Below are positions 52,727-62,027 of a DNA stretch of 64,000 nt, piece after piece. The stretch comes from Lachnospiraceae bacterium (GTDB taxonomy: Bacteria > Bacillota > Clostridia > Lachnospirales > Lachnospiraceae), in the NCBI GenBank assembly GCA_009779895.1, contig WRBB01000002.1, positions 1 to 64,000 on the forward strand, given 5' to 3'. The position numbers were made by a program, and so were the translations under genes. The notes under the pieces were generated by a model that did not search any database, was not told where the DNA came from, and worked only from the letters and a program-made list of their open reading frames with translations. The first letter of the stretch is position 1. Each line of letters starts with the position of its first letter.

Positions 52727-54151
52727 ATGATGACCAATTTAGAGGAACGTTTAGTACAAGTAGTACCAAGTGAACGACAAATCAAATTTCAAGAATTAGA
52801 ATTCTATAGCTTTGTTCATTTTACAGTTAATACCTATACAGGAAGAGAGTGGGGAGATGGCACAGAAGATCCTTCGATATTTAACCCTGTTAAATTTGAT
52901 GCTGACCAATGGGTTGACGCAATTGACGCAGCCGGGATGAAAGGTTTGATCTTTACATGCAAGCACCATGATGGGTTTTGTTTGTGGCCAAGTTCATACA
53001 CTGAGCATACACTTGCAAATAGTCCATACAAAGGCGGAAAAGGAGATATTGTCGCTGCGGTGGCAGAAGCCTGTAAAAAGAGGGGAATCAAGTTTGGTGT
53101 ATACCTATCTCCATGGGATCGCAATAACGAAAGTTACGGTAAAGGAAAAGAATATGATGACTATTTTGTGAGACAGTTAACGGAGTTACTTACCAATTAC
53201 GGTGATGTTTTTAGTGTATGGTTTGATGGAGCATGTGGAGAAGGCAGAAATGGTAAGAAACAAAGTTACGACTGGGGGAGATATTATCAGGTGATTCGCG
53301 ATTTGCAGCCGGGTGCTTGTATTAATATATGCGGACCAGATATTAGATGGTGTGGTAATGAGGCAGGAGATACAAGAACGTCAGAATGGAGTGTCGTTCC
53401 TAAAAGGACGAAAGATACGGAGACGATTGCCAGTAATAGCCAACAAGCCGAAGATGATGACTTTGATTTTCGTGCAAGGAAGATATCTGCAAGTGATCAA
53501 GATTTAGGTAGTAGAGAGATGATCAAAAATGAAAAAGATTTGATTTGGTATCCGGCAGAAGTGAATACTTCAATTCGTCCGGGTTGGTTTTATCATGAAG
53601 AAGAGGATGATAAAGTGCGTTCTTTAGAGGAGTTATTACATATTTATTTCAATTCAGTCGGTGGTAATGGAACCTTTCTGCTGAATATCCCTCCGACACA
53701 AGAAGGACTTTTTCATGAAAATGATGTAAAAAGATTGACAGAGATTGGTGACTTCCTAAAAGCTGCTTTTATGGATAGTTTGATAGCGGATGCAAAGCTT
53801 ACTGTTGATACATTTAAAATAGGACATGATATAGAACAGGTTAGGGTGAAGGGGTATGATGGTTACTTTACCACTGATGACGGTGTAACTACTTGTTCCA
53901 TTGGAATACATTTTGAGGAAGAGAAAAATGTAAATTACATTGTACTTCAAGAGAATATCAAATGCAGTCAAAGAGTTGAATGTTTTGTAGTTGAAGTAGA
54001 AAAAGGTGGGCAATATGAAGAAGTCTTTAAAGGTACAGTAATTGGGTATAAAAGGATTATAGTTCTTTCAGGAGTGGACACTAAGGGTATACGAATCCGT
54101 ATTTTGGATTCAAGAGTAGCTCCAACACTTTCTTTTGTGGGCGTTTGGTAA
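52727..54151 (+). CDS. Glycoside hydrolase family 29 alpha-L-fucosidase
   Basis: A 474-residue retaining alpha-L-fucosidase. The GH29 barrel shows FVHFTVNTYTGREWGDG, the fucose-binding CKHHDGFCLWPS (about residues 78-89), YLSPWDRN, and the nucleophile Asp167 in VWFDGACGEG. NGTFLLNIPP and a C-terminal beta domain follow. No signal peptide is seen. AAGGAG lies 12-17 nt before the paired ATGs at 52727/52730. Together with the GH95 and GH43 enzymes it forms a fucosylated-glycan set, split by the minus-strand PNPOx/GNAT pair. Confidence 0.93.
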   Translation: MMTNLEERLVQVVPSERQIKFQELEFYSFVHFTVNTYTGREWGDGTEDPSIFNPVKFDADQWVDAIDAAGMKGLIFTCKHHDGFCLWPSSYTEHTLANSPYKGGKGDIVAAVAEACKKRGIKFGVYLSPWDRNNESYGKGKEYDDYFVRQLTELLTNYGDVFSVWFDGACGEGRNGKKQSYDWGRYYQVIRDLQPGACINICGPDIRWCGNEAGDTRTSEWSVVPKRTKDTETIASNSQQAEDDDFDFRARKISASDQDLGSREMIKNEKDLIWYPAEVNTSIRPGWFYHEEEDDKVRSLEELLHIYFNSVGGNGTFLLNIPPTQEGLFHENDVKRLTEIGDFLKAAFMDSLIADAKLTVDTFKIGHDIEQVRVKGYDGYFTTDDGVTTCSIGIHFEEEKNVNYIVLQENIKCSQRVECFVVEVEKGGQYEEVFKGTVIGYKRIIVLSGVDTKGIRIRILDSRVAPTLSFVGVW

Positions 54152-54215
54152 TATAGTTGTTGTTTTGGAAATATGTATAAAAAAGTGCTTTTCCATGCCA
54201 TTATGGAGTGAACGG

Positions 54216-54245
54216 TTGACAAGGACAACGGTTTTTTGATAGAAT
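54216..54245 (+). promoter_or_regulatory. Promoter very close to the WxL-interacting protein gene
   Basis: TTGACA (54216-54221), an 18-nt spacer and TAGAAT (54240-54245). Transcription would begin about 54252, leaving almost no leader before ATG 54255. Confidence 0.5.
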
Positions 54246-54254
54246 GGATGCATT

Positions 54255-55430
54255 ATGAAGAAGACAGAGATTAGAAGAAATAATACAAAAAAAAGCATAG
54301 TGTTTGGGCTGATTTTAGTATTGGCATTTGTTACGTTACTTCCGACCGGAGTTGCGTTTGCTTCTACGCGAGCAGGTTTTTCAATTCGAACGGTGATGCC
54401 GGATTCTCAGATTAGGCGTGATCGTACGTTTTTTGATTTGCAGACGGAGCCGGGGCAAGCACAAACGGTAGTGATTATGTTGTACAATAACACCGATGCG
54501 GACATTCAGGTAGAGGCTACCATAGCCACTGCCACCACCAACAGCAACGGGATTGCAGAGTACCGCAATGTACCGGAAGAACCCGATGATACCTTGCTGT
54601 TTTCGATGGAAGACATTGTGACGGTACCTGAGCTTGTAGATGTACCGGCAGAGGGAAGTTATGCATTGGAGTTAGAAATTCAGATGCCGGAGGAGCCTTT
54701 TGATGGTGTTTTGGCAGGCGGTATTGCTTTGCGTCAGCGTATTGTTATTGTAGAAGAGGAAGAAGAGGAAGTCAGTGGCATTCGCAATCGTTTCGCTTAC
54801 ATGACAGCGATTTTGTTGTGGCAAGGTGATGTGGAGGATTTGGTGCCGGAGCCGATTTTGCGTGGTGTTCGCGCCGAAGTAGAAGGACAGCATGTGGGTG
54901 TGTTTGCCAACATTCAAAACACCGCGGCGATGTTTTTACACGATATGGTGATTCGAGCAGTGGTTCGTACTCTGGATGAGGATGGCGAACCGGGTGAGAT
55001 TCTCATTGATGTGACAAGAGGCGGAGCAGAAAATTATCTACAGATGGCACCCAATTCCAATTTTGATTTTTTAATTCCCGATGAAGAAAGGGTTTTAGGT
55101 GAGGGTGCGTATCACATTAGCCTTGAAGTTAGTGGCAGAGACGAGAAAAGTTGGGATTTTGAAGACGATTTTATCGTTGAATTTATAGAAGAGGTGATAG
55201 AAGCACCGCCTGTTGTGGTAGAAGAGCCACCGATTGTGATAGAAGAGGAAGTGGAAGAAGAAAGAGAGGGGACTTGGCATTTTGTATTGCTGATTGTTCT
55301 CATATCCTTGGCGGTTATTGCAGTGCTTATAGCGTTGATTATCAGATATCGGAAGAAAAAAAGCGCAGCCCTTGACCGTAACCAAAGAGAGCTTTTGATT
55401 TCCATGATAGACGATAACTTAGACCGGTAA
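54255..55430 (+). CDS. WxL-interacting protein (DUF916/DUF3324 type)
   Basis: A 391-residue membrane-anchored exported protein: signal peptide (about residues 1-37), an N-terminal DUF916-like immunoglobulin domain (about 40-170; SIRTVMPDSQI, FDLQTEPGQAQTVVIMLYNN, DGVLAGGIALRQ), a second DUF3324-like beta domain (about 175-305), a Glu/Val/Pro-rich stalk (about 308-335), one C-terminal helix (about 337-362) and a basic tail. Proteins of this class bind WxL-domain proteins and peptidoglycan; the large WxL-type proteins here are likely partners, although the gene is about 9 kb away. No ordinary ribosome site precedes ATG 54255. Confidence 0.88.
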   Translation: MKKTEIRRNNTKKSIVFGLILVLAFVTLLPTGVAFASTRAGFSIRTVMPDSQIRRDRTFFDLQTEPGQAQTVVIMLYNNTDADIQVEATIATATTNSNGIAEYRNVPEEPDDTLLFSMEDIVTVPELVDVPAEGSYALELEIQMPEEPFDGVLAGGIALRQRIVIVEEEEEEVSGIRNRFAYMTAILLWQGDVEDLVPEPILRGVRAEVEGQHVGVFANIQNTAAMFLHDMVIRAVVRTLDEDGEPGEILIDVTRGGAENYLQMAPNSNFDFLIPDEERVLGEGAYHISLEVSGRDEKSWDFEDDFIVEFIEEVIEAPPVVVEEPPIVIEEEVEEEREGTWHFVLLIVLISLAVIAVLIALIIRYRKKKSAALDRNQRELLISMIDDNLDR

Positions 55431-55476
55431 AACGAATGTTACAGGGCATATTTGCTTAGGTAGATTTAAAATCAAA

Positions 55477-55520
55477 AGAAACAGTTTGGAAAAATAAAAT
55501 CCGAAACTGTTTCTTTTTTC
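55477..55520. terminator. Bidirectional terminator between the WxL-interacting protein and metQ
   Basis: 11-bp perfect arms AGAAACAGTTT (55477-55487) and AAACTGTTTCT (55504-55514) with a 16-nt loop, TTTTTT on the plus side and a T-rich run on the minus side. The flanking genes converge. Confidence 0.85.
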
Positions 55521-55527
55521 GTCTTTT

Positions 55528-56397
55528 TTAAAATACAGGTACAACGCCACCATCGTATTTTTCTTCAATGAATGCTCTCACTTTTTCAGACTGCATGGCT
55601 TGTAGTAACCGCAGTACAGCTTCATTGTTTTCATTCCCAGCATTTACCGCCAATACATTTGCATAAGTTTCAGCAGCAATAGAGGTTTTATCTTCGATAG
55701 CCAATGCGTCATGGCGTACGGTCAGCCCTGCTTGTAGGGCGAAATTCCCGTTTAATACGGCAAAATCCACATCAGGCAATGCACGTCCGATTCCCGCGGC
55801 ATCCATTTCTGTGATGGTTAAGTTTAGTGGGTTGTCCACAATATCCCGCGTGGTTGCCAGTAACCCTGCATCCGGATCCAGTGTAATTAAACCTTGTGCT
55901 TCCAGTAGCAATAAAGCCCGTGCGCCATTGGTAACATCATTTGGTACGGCGATGCTGGCACCTTCTTGGATGTTTTCTAGGCTATCACTTCTGCCTGGGT
56001 AGATACCCATGGGCTCATAGTGAATCTTACCAACCGCTACAATATGGGTGTCTCGATCCTCGTTAAATGTGTCCATAAATGGTGTGTGTTGAAAGAAGTT
56101 TGCATCAATGTCATTGCCATCCAATGCCATATTTGGTAAGACAAAATCCGTAAATTCCGTGATGACCAAATTGATATTTTCTGCGGCCAGATAATCCACC
56201 AAAAATTCTAGTATTTCCGCATGGGGTGACGGCGTAGCACCAACCCGCAAAGTGGTAATGCCATCTGCATCAGCGGTGATTTCGTTTCTTTCATTTCGAC
56301 CGCAACCGCCGATAAACAGTAAAATGATGACTGCTAAGGCCAAGAAAATGACAGCGGTTAAAATTCCCTTGCGCATATTGTTTTTTCTTTTTTTCAT
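55528..56397 (-). CDS. metQ: Methionine ABC transporter substrate-binding lipoprotein
   Basis: A 289-residue NlpA/MetQ lipoprotein that captures D- or L-methionine outside the membrane. A signal sequence with lipobox FIGGC (Cys at residue 32) is present; ATPSPHAEILEF, DANFFQHTPFMDTFN and YPGRSDSLENIQEGASIAVP are family signatures. GGAGAGGGG precedes the start. It is the third gene of metN-metI-metQ. No S-box riboswitch is seen ahead of the operon. Confidence 0.95.
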   Translation of the reverse strand: MKKRKNNMRKGILTAVIFLALAVIILLFIGGCGRNERNEITADADGITTLRVGATPSPHAEILEFLVDYLAAENINLVITEFTDFVLPNMALDGNDIDANFFQHTPFMDTFNEDRDTHIVAVGKIHYEPMGIYPGRSDSLENIQEGASIAVPNDVTNGARALLLLEAQGLITLDPDAGLLATTRDIVDNPLNLTITEMDAAGIGRALPDVDFAVLNGNFALQAGLTVRHDALAIEDKTSIAAETYANVLAVNAGNENNEAVLRLLQAMQSEKVRAFIEEKYDGGVVPVF

Positions 56398-56433
56398 AAT
56401 GTTCCCCTCTCCTTGTTGAATTAAAACGCCTGT

Positions 56434-57111
56434 TTAGTTGATTCTTTTGTCATTTATTTTTGCCAATCGCATCCCAACTTCTTGTAAGATCTGGACAATG
56501 ATGATAGATAGAATCAAAGTAACAATCATAATGTCCGTTTGGTAGCGATGAAAGCCGTATCGAATCCCGATGTCACCCAAACCGCCGCCGCCTACAAAAC
56601 CGGCCATGGCAGTATAACCAAAAATGGTAGTAACGGCAATGGCACTGCCAATGAGCAAGGATGGTTTTGCTTCGGGCAACAGTACTTTCCATATGATTTG
56701 ACCCGTGGATGCGCCCATGGAGCGTGCTGCTTCAATGACACCTTTGTCTACCTCTTTAATCGAGGATTCAACCAATCGGGCAATGTAAGGTGCAGCACCG
56801 ACCACAAGGGGTACAATAGCAGCAGTGGAGCCGGTGGCAGTTCCCACAATCCCGCGGGTAATGGGAATCATAAACACCAATAAAATTACAAAAGGTATAG
56901 AACGCAAAACATTGGTAATAAAGCCCAAAACAACATGAATGATTCTAAAAATCCAATTTTTTGTAGTATAGTTGGCAGTATCCCTAGGTTGTTCTGTGAC
57001 AATGAGCAAAATACCCAAAGGTAAGCCGATGAGGTAGGCGATGGCGGTAGAACCTAAGGTCATGTACAAAGATTCCAGAATGCCCCAACCAAATAGTTCA
57101 AAATCAAACAA
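56434..57111 (-). CDS. metI: Methionine ABC transporter permease
   Basis: A 225-residue permease with five to six helices and the EAA loop EAARSMGASTGQIIWKVLLPEA (cited in part). NVLRSIPFVILLVFMIP and GYTAMAGFVGGGGLGD are typical MetI motifs. Translation begins at TTG 57111, with GGAGG about 8 nt upstream inside metN; the two genes overlap by 8 nt. Confidence 0.94.
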   Translation of the reverse strand: MFDFELFGWGILESLYMTLGSTAIAYLIGLPLGILLIVTEQPRDTANYTTKNWIFRIIHVVLGFITNVLRSIPFVILLVFMIPITRGIVGTATGSTAAIVPLVVGAAPYIARLVESSIKEVDKGVIEAARSMGASTGQIIWKVLLPEAKPSLLIGSAIAVTTIFGYTAMAGFVGGGGLGDIGIRYGFHRYQTDIMIVTLILSIIIVQILQEVGMRLAKINDKRIN

Positions 57112-58111
57112 AATTCTTCACCTCCTCAAACGGAATCTTTTTATTGTTTAAGTAATGGAGAATGCGTTTGGCCGCCAGTTCTTCATCCGGTAGTTGGATG
57201 ACCATTTGTCCCACCGCATTGCCGTCAATGTTCCTTGTATCGGCATACATAATATTGATGGGTGCCTTACACTCCAGTACTACATTTGCAATGACAGGTT
57301 CAAAAGAGGAGCGTCCGTCAAAGATGATACGATAGCAGTTTTTGCTGGTAAAAGGAATGTCATGTTCTTTTTTATGAAAGACCAATCGTTTGGCGGCTTC
57401 TGATTTTGGGTTGGCAAAAATATCATTGACACTCCCCATTTCGCAGATATTACTGTCATCAATGATGGCAACCCGGTTGCAAACTTTTTCCACCACGGAC
57501 ATTTCATGGGTAATAATGATAATGGTAAGTCTCATCTCCTGATTGAGTTTTTTCAAAAGATCCAAGGTAGCGGTAGTTGTGGTAGGGTCTAGGGCACTGG
57601 TTGCTTCATCACATAATAAAATATTTGGTTTGGTTGCCAAGGCCCTAGCAATAGCAACCCTTTGTTTTTGTCCGCCGGACAATTGAGACGGATAAGCTTT
57701 TAATTTGTCATTTAAACCAACGATTTCCAGTAACTCTTTTGCCCGTTCCCGGGCTTTGCGCTTTGATACTCCGCTTAGCTCCAAAGGAAAGCAAACATTG
57801 TCCAAGGCGGTGCGTTGCATCAGTAGATTAAATTGTTGAAAAATCATGCCCATATTGCGCCGGGCAATGTTCAGTTCATTGGAGGAAAGAGACCCTAAAT
57901 CCAAGCCATCTATTTGAACGGTACCGCTGGTAGGGCGTTCTAAAAAGTTGATACATCGTACCAAGGTACTTTTGCCGGCACCACTTAGACCAATGATGCC
58001 AAAGATTTCGCCGGGAAAAATTTCCAGGTTGATACAATCCAAGGCTTTCACATCACCACTTTTACTAACAAAGGTTTTGCCGAGATTATTGATTTGAATG
58101 ATTGGTTTCAT
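57104..58111 (-). CDS. metN: Methionine ABC transporter ATP-binding protein
   Basis: A 335-residue ABC ATPase with a C-terminal NIL regulatory domain. Walker A GLSGAGKST, the Q-loop IFQQFNLL, the signature LSGGQKQRVAIARAL, Walker B LLCDEATSALD and the switch ITHEM are present. The NIL domain (about residues 250-335) binds methionine and inhibits transport. ATG 58111 has AAAGGA upstream; a longer reading from 58126 places that site inside the gene. It lies 27 nt after the DUF1846 gene. Confidence 0.95.
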   Translation of the reverse strand: MKPIIQINNLGKTFVSKSGDVKALDCINLEIFPGEIFGIIGLSGAGKSTLVRCINFLERPTSGTVQIDGLDLGSLSSNELNIARRNMGMIFQQFNLLMQRTALDNVCFPLELSGVSKRKARERAKELLEIVGLNDKLKAYPSQLSGGQKQRVAIARALATKPNILLCDEATSALDPTTTTATLDLLKKLNQEMRLTIIIITHEMSVVEKVCNRVAIIDDSNICEMGSVNDIFANPKSEAAKRLVFHKKEHDIPFTSKNCYRIIFDGRSSFEPVIANVVLECKAPINIMYADTRNIDGNAVGQMVIQLPDEELAAKRILHYLNNKKIPFEEVKNFV

Positions 58112-58138
58112 GAGAATTCCTTTCAATAATGAACGAAA

Positions 58139-59623
58139 CTATATTGCGTGATATACTTGATTTGTTTCATAAACAGCTTCGCAGGTCAACTCTACCCCTA
58201 ATTTTTTGAAGATGCGAATATCCACACTAGATAACATAACGGAAGTATGCGCCTGGCAACCTTTTAGTTTTGCCAGTTGGGCCATGGCTTTTTCCGCATT
58301 GGGATTGGTGGCGGCACTGGCTGACAAGGCGATGAGCACTTCATCGGTATGTAAACGTGGGTTTTTACTTTTAAAATAGGCTACTTTTAATTTTTGGATA
58401 GGAGCAATGGCCTCAGGAGAGATGATTTTTATCCCATGGTCAATGTCGGCCAATACTTTAATCACATTTAAAAGCAAAGCGGCGGATGCGCCCAATAGAT
58501 TGGAAGTTTTGCCGGTGATGATGCGCCCATCCTCCAACTCCATGGCGGCAGCGGGTGCTGTTGTTTTTTTTGCCCGTGCCATAGCGGCATCTACAACCTT
58601 TCGGTCATGGATTGTAAGATTGAGTTGATTCATCAAAAGTTCAATGGTCTTAGCTGTTTCATCTGTAGATGTTCCTTTTAGTAATGCACTCAAAGACTCA
58701 TAATAACGACGAATGATTTCTTGACAAGAGGCTTCTTTGCAGATGTTATCATCACTGATACAGTTCCCTGCCATATTTACTCCCATGTCAGTGGGCGATT
58801 TGTATGGGCTTTCGCCATAAATCTGCTCAAACATAGAAAATAATACAGGAAAGATTTCCACATCACGGTTGTAATTGACGGTGGTTTCTCCATAAGCCTC
58901 TAAATGAAAGGGGTCAATCATATTCACATCATTTAAGTCGGCTGTGGCAGCTTCATAAGCTAGATTAATCGGGTGTTTCAGCGGTAGATTCCAAATGGGA
59001 AAGGTTTCAAATTTGGCATATCCCGCAAGAATGCCCCGTTTGTGTTCATGATAAAGTTGTGAAAGGCAGGTGGCCATCTTGCCGCTTCCCGGTCCCGGTG
59101 CTGTTACGATAACCAAGGGTCTGGAAGTTTCGATATAATCATTTTTACCATACCCCTCATCACTGATAATCAGGGTGGTATTGGTTGGATAACCGGCGAT
59201 ATTGTAATGGGTATAAACCTTATAGTTAAATTTTTCCAAACGTTGTTTGAATAGATTGGCCCCATCCTGGCCGTCATATTGGGTAATAACGATGCTGCCT
59301 ACGTATAATCCACTGCTTTGAAAAGAGTCGATGAGGCGCAGTACGTCGGTGTCATAGGTAATATTTAAATCCTGGCGAATTTTATTTTTTTCAATATCCT
59401 GCGCATTGATTACAATCACAATCTCTGCGTGGTCACTTAATTCTTTGAGCATTTGTAGTTTACTATCCGGGGAAAACCCGGGTAAAACTCTGGAGGCATG
59501 GTAGTCATCAAAGAGCTTACCGCCAAATTCCAGATAAAGTTTGTTGTCGAATTGATTGATACGCTCGCGAATATGCTCAGATTGCATCTGAAGATACTTG
59601 CGATTGTCAAAGCCGATTTTCAT
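58139..59623 (-). CDS. DUF1846 (UPF0371) protein
   Basis: A 494-residue protein of the DUF1846 family. The N-terminus KIGFDNRKYLQMQSEHI is the family hallmark; FGGKLFDDYHASRVLPGF, VTAPGPGSGKMATCLSQLYHE (a P-loop-like segment near 175) and KHPINLAYEAATADLNDVNM follow. The structure of a homologue is known but the activity is not; nucleotide-dependent metabolism is only suggested by the GPGSGK segment. GAGGTG precedes the ATG. It is the first gene of the minus-strand unit leading into metNIQ. Confidence 0.93.
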   Translation of the reverse strand: MKIGFDNRKYLQMQSEHIRERINQFDNKLYLEFGGKLFDDYHASRVLPGFSPDSKLQMLKELSDHAEIVIVINAQDIEKNKIRQDLNITYDTDVLRLIDSFQSSGLYVGSIVITQYDGQDGANLFKQRLEKFNYKVYTHYNIAGYPTNTTLIISDEGYGKNDYIETSRPLVIVTAPGPGSGKMATCLSQLYHEHKRGILAGYAKFETFPIWNLPLKHPINLAYEAATADLNDVNMIDPFHLEAYGETTVNYNRDVEIFPVLFSMFEQIYGESPYKSPTDMGVNMAGNCISDDNICKEASCQEIIRRYYESLSALLKGTSTDETAKTIELLMNQLNLTIHDRKVVDAAMARAKKTTAPAAAMELEDGRIITGKTSNLLGASAALLLNVIKVLADIDHGIKIISPEAIAPIQKLKVAYFKSKNPRLHTDEVLIALSASAATNPNAEKAMAQLAKLKGCQAHTSVMLSSVDIRIFKKLGVELTCEAVYETNQVYHAI

Positions 59624-59670
59624 CTTTTCACCTCGTTTGATTCATTTATAAATGACATTCCCATTCCACC

Positions 59671-59699
59671 AGTATACTAAAATCGACGGTGGATTACAA
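59671..59699 (-). promoter_or_regulatory. Probable promoter of the DUF1846-metNIQ unit
   Basis: On the minus strand, TTGTAA (59699-59694), a 17-nt spacer and TATACT (59676-59671). A 13-bp tandem duplication (59688-59700 and 59701-59713, one mismatch) overlaps the -35. Confidence 0.5.
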
Positions 59700-59769
59700 T
59701 GGTGGATTATAATCAAGAAGTATATCGAAAAATACAAATTTTAAACACAATTATTTCACAATCTTTTTC

Positions 59770-59798
59770 TTGCAATATAAACGGCAGCCCCATATAAT
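59770..59798 (+). promoter_or_regulatory. ftsH promoter
   Basis: TTGCAA (59770-59775), a 17-nt spacer and TATAAT (59793-59798), about 90 bp before ftsH. Confidence 0.7.
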
Positions 59799-59892
59799 TA
59801 GTATAGTATGCCTTGCCGTATAGCAAGTAGAAACAGGCATAGTTACGTTTCATTCCACAGGAGATTTTGATTAATTAGGAGATTTTTATAAT

Positions 59893-61962
59893 ATGGATAA
59901 TAACAACAACAAAGGGCCAAACAAGCGACAGAGTTGGATCATCATTGTGGTGACCACTGTGATTGCTTTGGTGATTGTAATGACCTTGATGAATAGCGTA
60001 CAAGGCGGCGGTCCGGAGGAGATTCCTTATAGCCGTTTTTTAGAATTGATTGAAAGTGACGAGATACAAAAAGTTACGATTAATTCCGGTGCAGGTCGTA
60101 TTTTTATAATGATGGTTCCGGAGTATGCCACCACGGATGGGGCAGAAACGGACGGGGAAATCGTTTCGGAAGCGGATGCGGCGGATGACTTAGAAGCGAC
60201 TCCCGGCACAAGCTTAGATCCGGGTGGTGGTTTGGTGATACCAGGATTGGAAGAGCGTTTGGGGCAGCGTTTTGCGGATGCCGAACCGGAGCCGACGTAT
60301 TTTACCGGTATTGTTCGTGATGATGAATTGGTAGATCGTTTGAATGATGCAGGCATAGAGTTTGAACAGGCAATACCGGATACTTTTCGGGGTGCTATGT
60401 TTGAGATTTTGTTGACTTTTATTTTACCGATTTTGATCTTCTTTTTGCTGATTAGTTTTGTGATGCGTCGTGTGATGAAAGGCGGTGGCATGATGGGTGT
60501 TGGCAAGAGTAACGCAAAGATTTACGCGGAAAAAAGCACCGGGGTTACGTTCAAAGATGTAGCCGGTCAAGATGAGGCAAAAGAATCCTTGGTTGAGGTA
60601 GTTGAATTTTTGCATGATCCGGGTCGTTATACAGGCATCGGAGCCAAATTGCCAAAGGGTGCTTTGTTGGTTGGACCGCCGGGAACCGGGAAAACCTTGT
60701 TGGCAAAGGCCGTAGCAGGAGAAGCGAAAGTGCCGTTTTTTTCACTTTCCGGTTCAGCCTTTGTTGAGATGTATGTTGGGGTAGGTGCTTCTCGTGTACG
60801 TGATTTATTCAAGCAAGCCCAGCAGATGGCACCTTGTATTGTGTTTATTGATGAAATTGATGCCATTGGAAAAAGCCGTGACAGTGCTATGGGTGGCGGC
60901 AATGACGAGCGGGAACAAACTTTGAATCAATTATTGGCAGAGATGGATGGTTTTGATACCAATAAAGGCTTGTTGCTTTTGGCGGCCACCAACCGACCGG
61001 AAATTTTAGATCCCGCTTTATTGCGTCCGGGTCGCTTTGACCGACGGATTATTGTAGACAAGCCGGATTTAAAAGGACGCATCAGCGTGCTCAAAGTACA
61101 TGCCAAAGATGTGAAGATGGATGATACGGTAGATTTAGAAGCCATTGCTTTGGCAACCTCCGGTGCGGTGGGTTCTGATTTGGCAAATATGATCAATGAG
61201 GCTGCCATCAATGCGGTCAAACATGGGCGTAAAGTGGTGGCACAAAAAGATTTGTTTGAGGCGGTAGAAGTGGTACTGGTTGGAAAAGAAAAGAAAGATC
61301 GGGTCATGAGCAAGGAAGAGCGTAAAATCGTTTCTTATCATGAGGTAGGTCACGCTTTGGTTGGTGCATTGCAAAAAGATGCGGCTCCGGTACAAAAAAT
61401 TACCATCGTACCACGTACCATGGGTGCTTTGGGTTATGTGATGCAAACCCCTGAAGAAGAGCATTTTTTAAACACCAAAAAAGAGTTGGAGGCCATGTTG
61501 GTAGGTGCCTTGGCAGGGCGTGCGGCAGAGGAGCTTGTATTTGATACGGTAACCACAGGAGCATCCAACGACATAGAACAAGCGACTAAAATTGCTCGTT
61601 CTATGATAACCCAATATGGTATGTCAGAAAAATTTGGCTTGATGGGTCTGGAATCTGTCCAAAGTCGTTATTTGGACGGCCGTGCGGTGATGACTTGTGG
61701 AGAGGATACGGCAGCGGAAATTGATAAAGAGATTATGGAAATGCTGAGAAATGCTTATGAGGAGGCAAAACGCTTGCTCAAAGAAAATCGGGCGGCATTG
61801 GATCAAATTGCAGCGTTTTTGATTGAAAAAGAAACCATCACCGGCAAGGAATTTATGGAAATATTGCGAAAGATTCAAGGTAGGGAAGCGATATTGGATG
61901 CGGAAGACGGGGAGAAGAAATCCGAGTCACGTATTTCGATGAAACCCATAGAGGACTATTAA
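59893..61962 (+). CDS. ftsH: ATP-dependent zinc metalloprotease FtsH
   Basis: A 689-residue membrane AAA+ protease for quality control of membrane and regulatory proteins. Two helices (about residues 15-35 and 165-187) bracket an exterior domain; Walker A GPPGTGKT near residue 260, Walker [12 protein letters not shown], the second region of homology ([19 protein letters not shown]), and the zinc site HEVGH near residue 484 are intact. The exterior domain carries an acidic, low-complexity expansion (about 78-120) not typical of the family. AGGAG lies 11 nt before ATG 59893. Confidence 0.97.
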   Translation: MDNNNNKGPNKRQSWIIIVVTTVIALVIVMTLMNSVQGGGPEEIPYSRFLELIESDEIQKVTINSGAGRIFIMMVPEYATTDGAETDGEIVSEADAADDLEATPGTSLDPGGGLVIPGLEERLGQRFADAEPEPTYFTGIVRDDELVDRLNDAGIEFEQAIPDTFRGAMFEILLTFILPILIFFLLISFVMRRVMKGGGMMGVGKSNAKIYAEKSTGVTFKDVAGQDEAKESLVEVVEFLHDPGRYTGIGAKLPKGALLVGPPGTGKTLLAKAVAGEAKVPFFSLSGSAFVEMYVGVGASRVRDLFKQAQQMAPCIVFIDEIDAIGKSRDSAMGGGNDEREQTLNQLLAEMDGFDTNKGLLLLAATNRPEILDPALLRPGRFDRRIIVDKPDLKGRISVLKVHAKDVKMDDTVDLEAIALATSGAVGSDLANMINEAAINAVKHGRKVVAQKDLFEAVEVVLVGKEKKDRVMSKEERKIVSYHEVGHALVGALQKDAAPVQKITIVPRTMGALGYVMQTPEEEHFLNTKKELEAMLVGALAGRAAEELVFDTVTTGASNDIEQATKIARSMITQYGMSEKFGLMGLESVQSRYLDGRAVMTCGEDTAAEIDKEIMEMLRNAYEEAKRLLKENRAALDQIAAFLIEKETITGKEFMEILRKIQGREAILDAEDGEKKSESRISMKPIEDY

Positions 61963-62027
61963 AGTTCGTATAGAATAAGATATATAGCGGCTTTAATGGC
62001 ATATTCTAAACACAAACAGGTAGAAAT

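Noticed and set aside
57900-59670. Search for an S-box or other methionine riboswitch before the metNIQ unit
   Set aside because: The gaps before metN (27 nt) and before the DUF1846 gene hold no such structure; only a promoter and a short duplication are visible.
59688-59713. 13-bp tandem duplication considered as an operator
   Set aside because: It has only two units with one mismatch and no symmetry; it is noted with the promoter but not claimed as a binding site.
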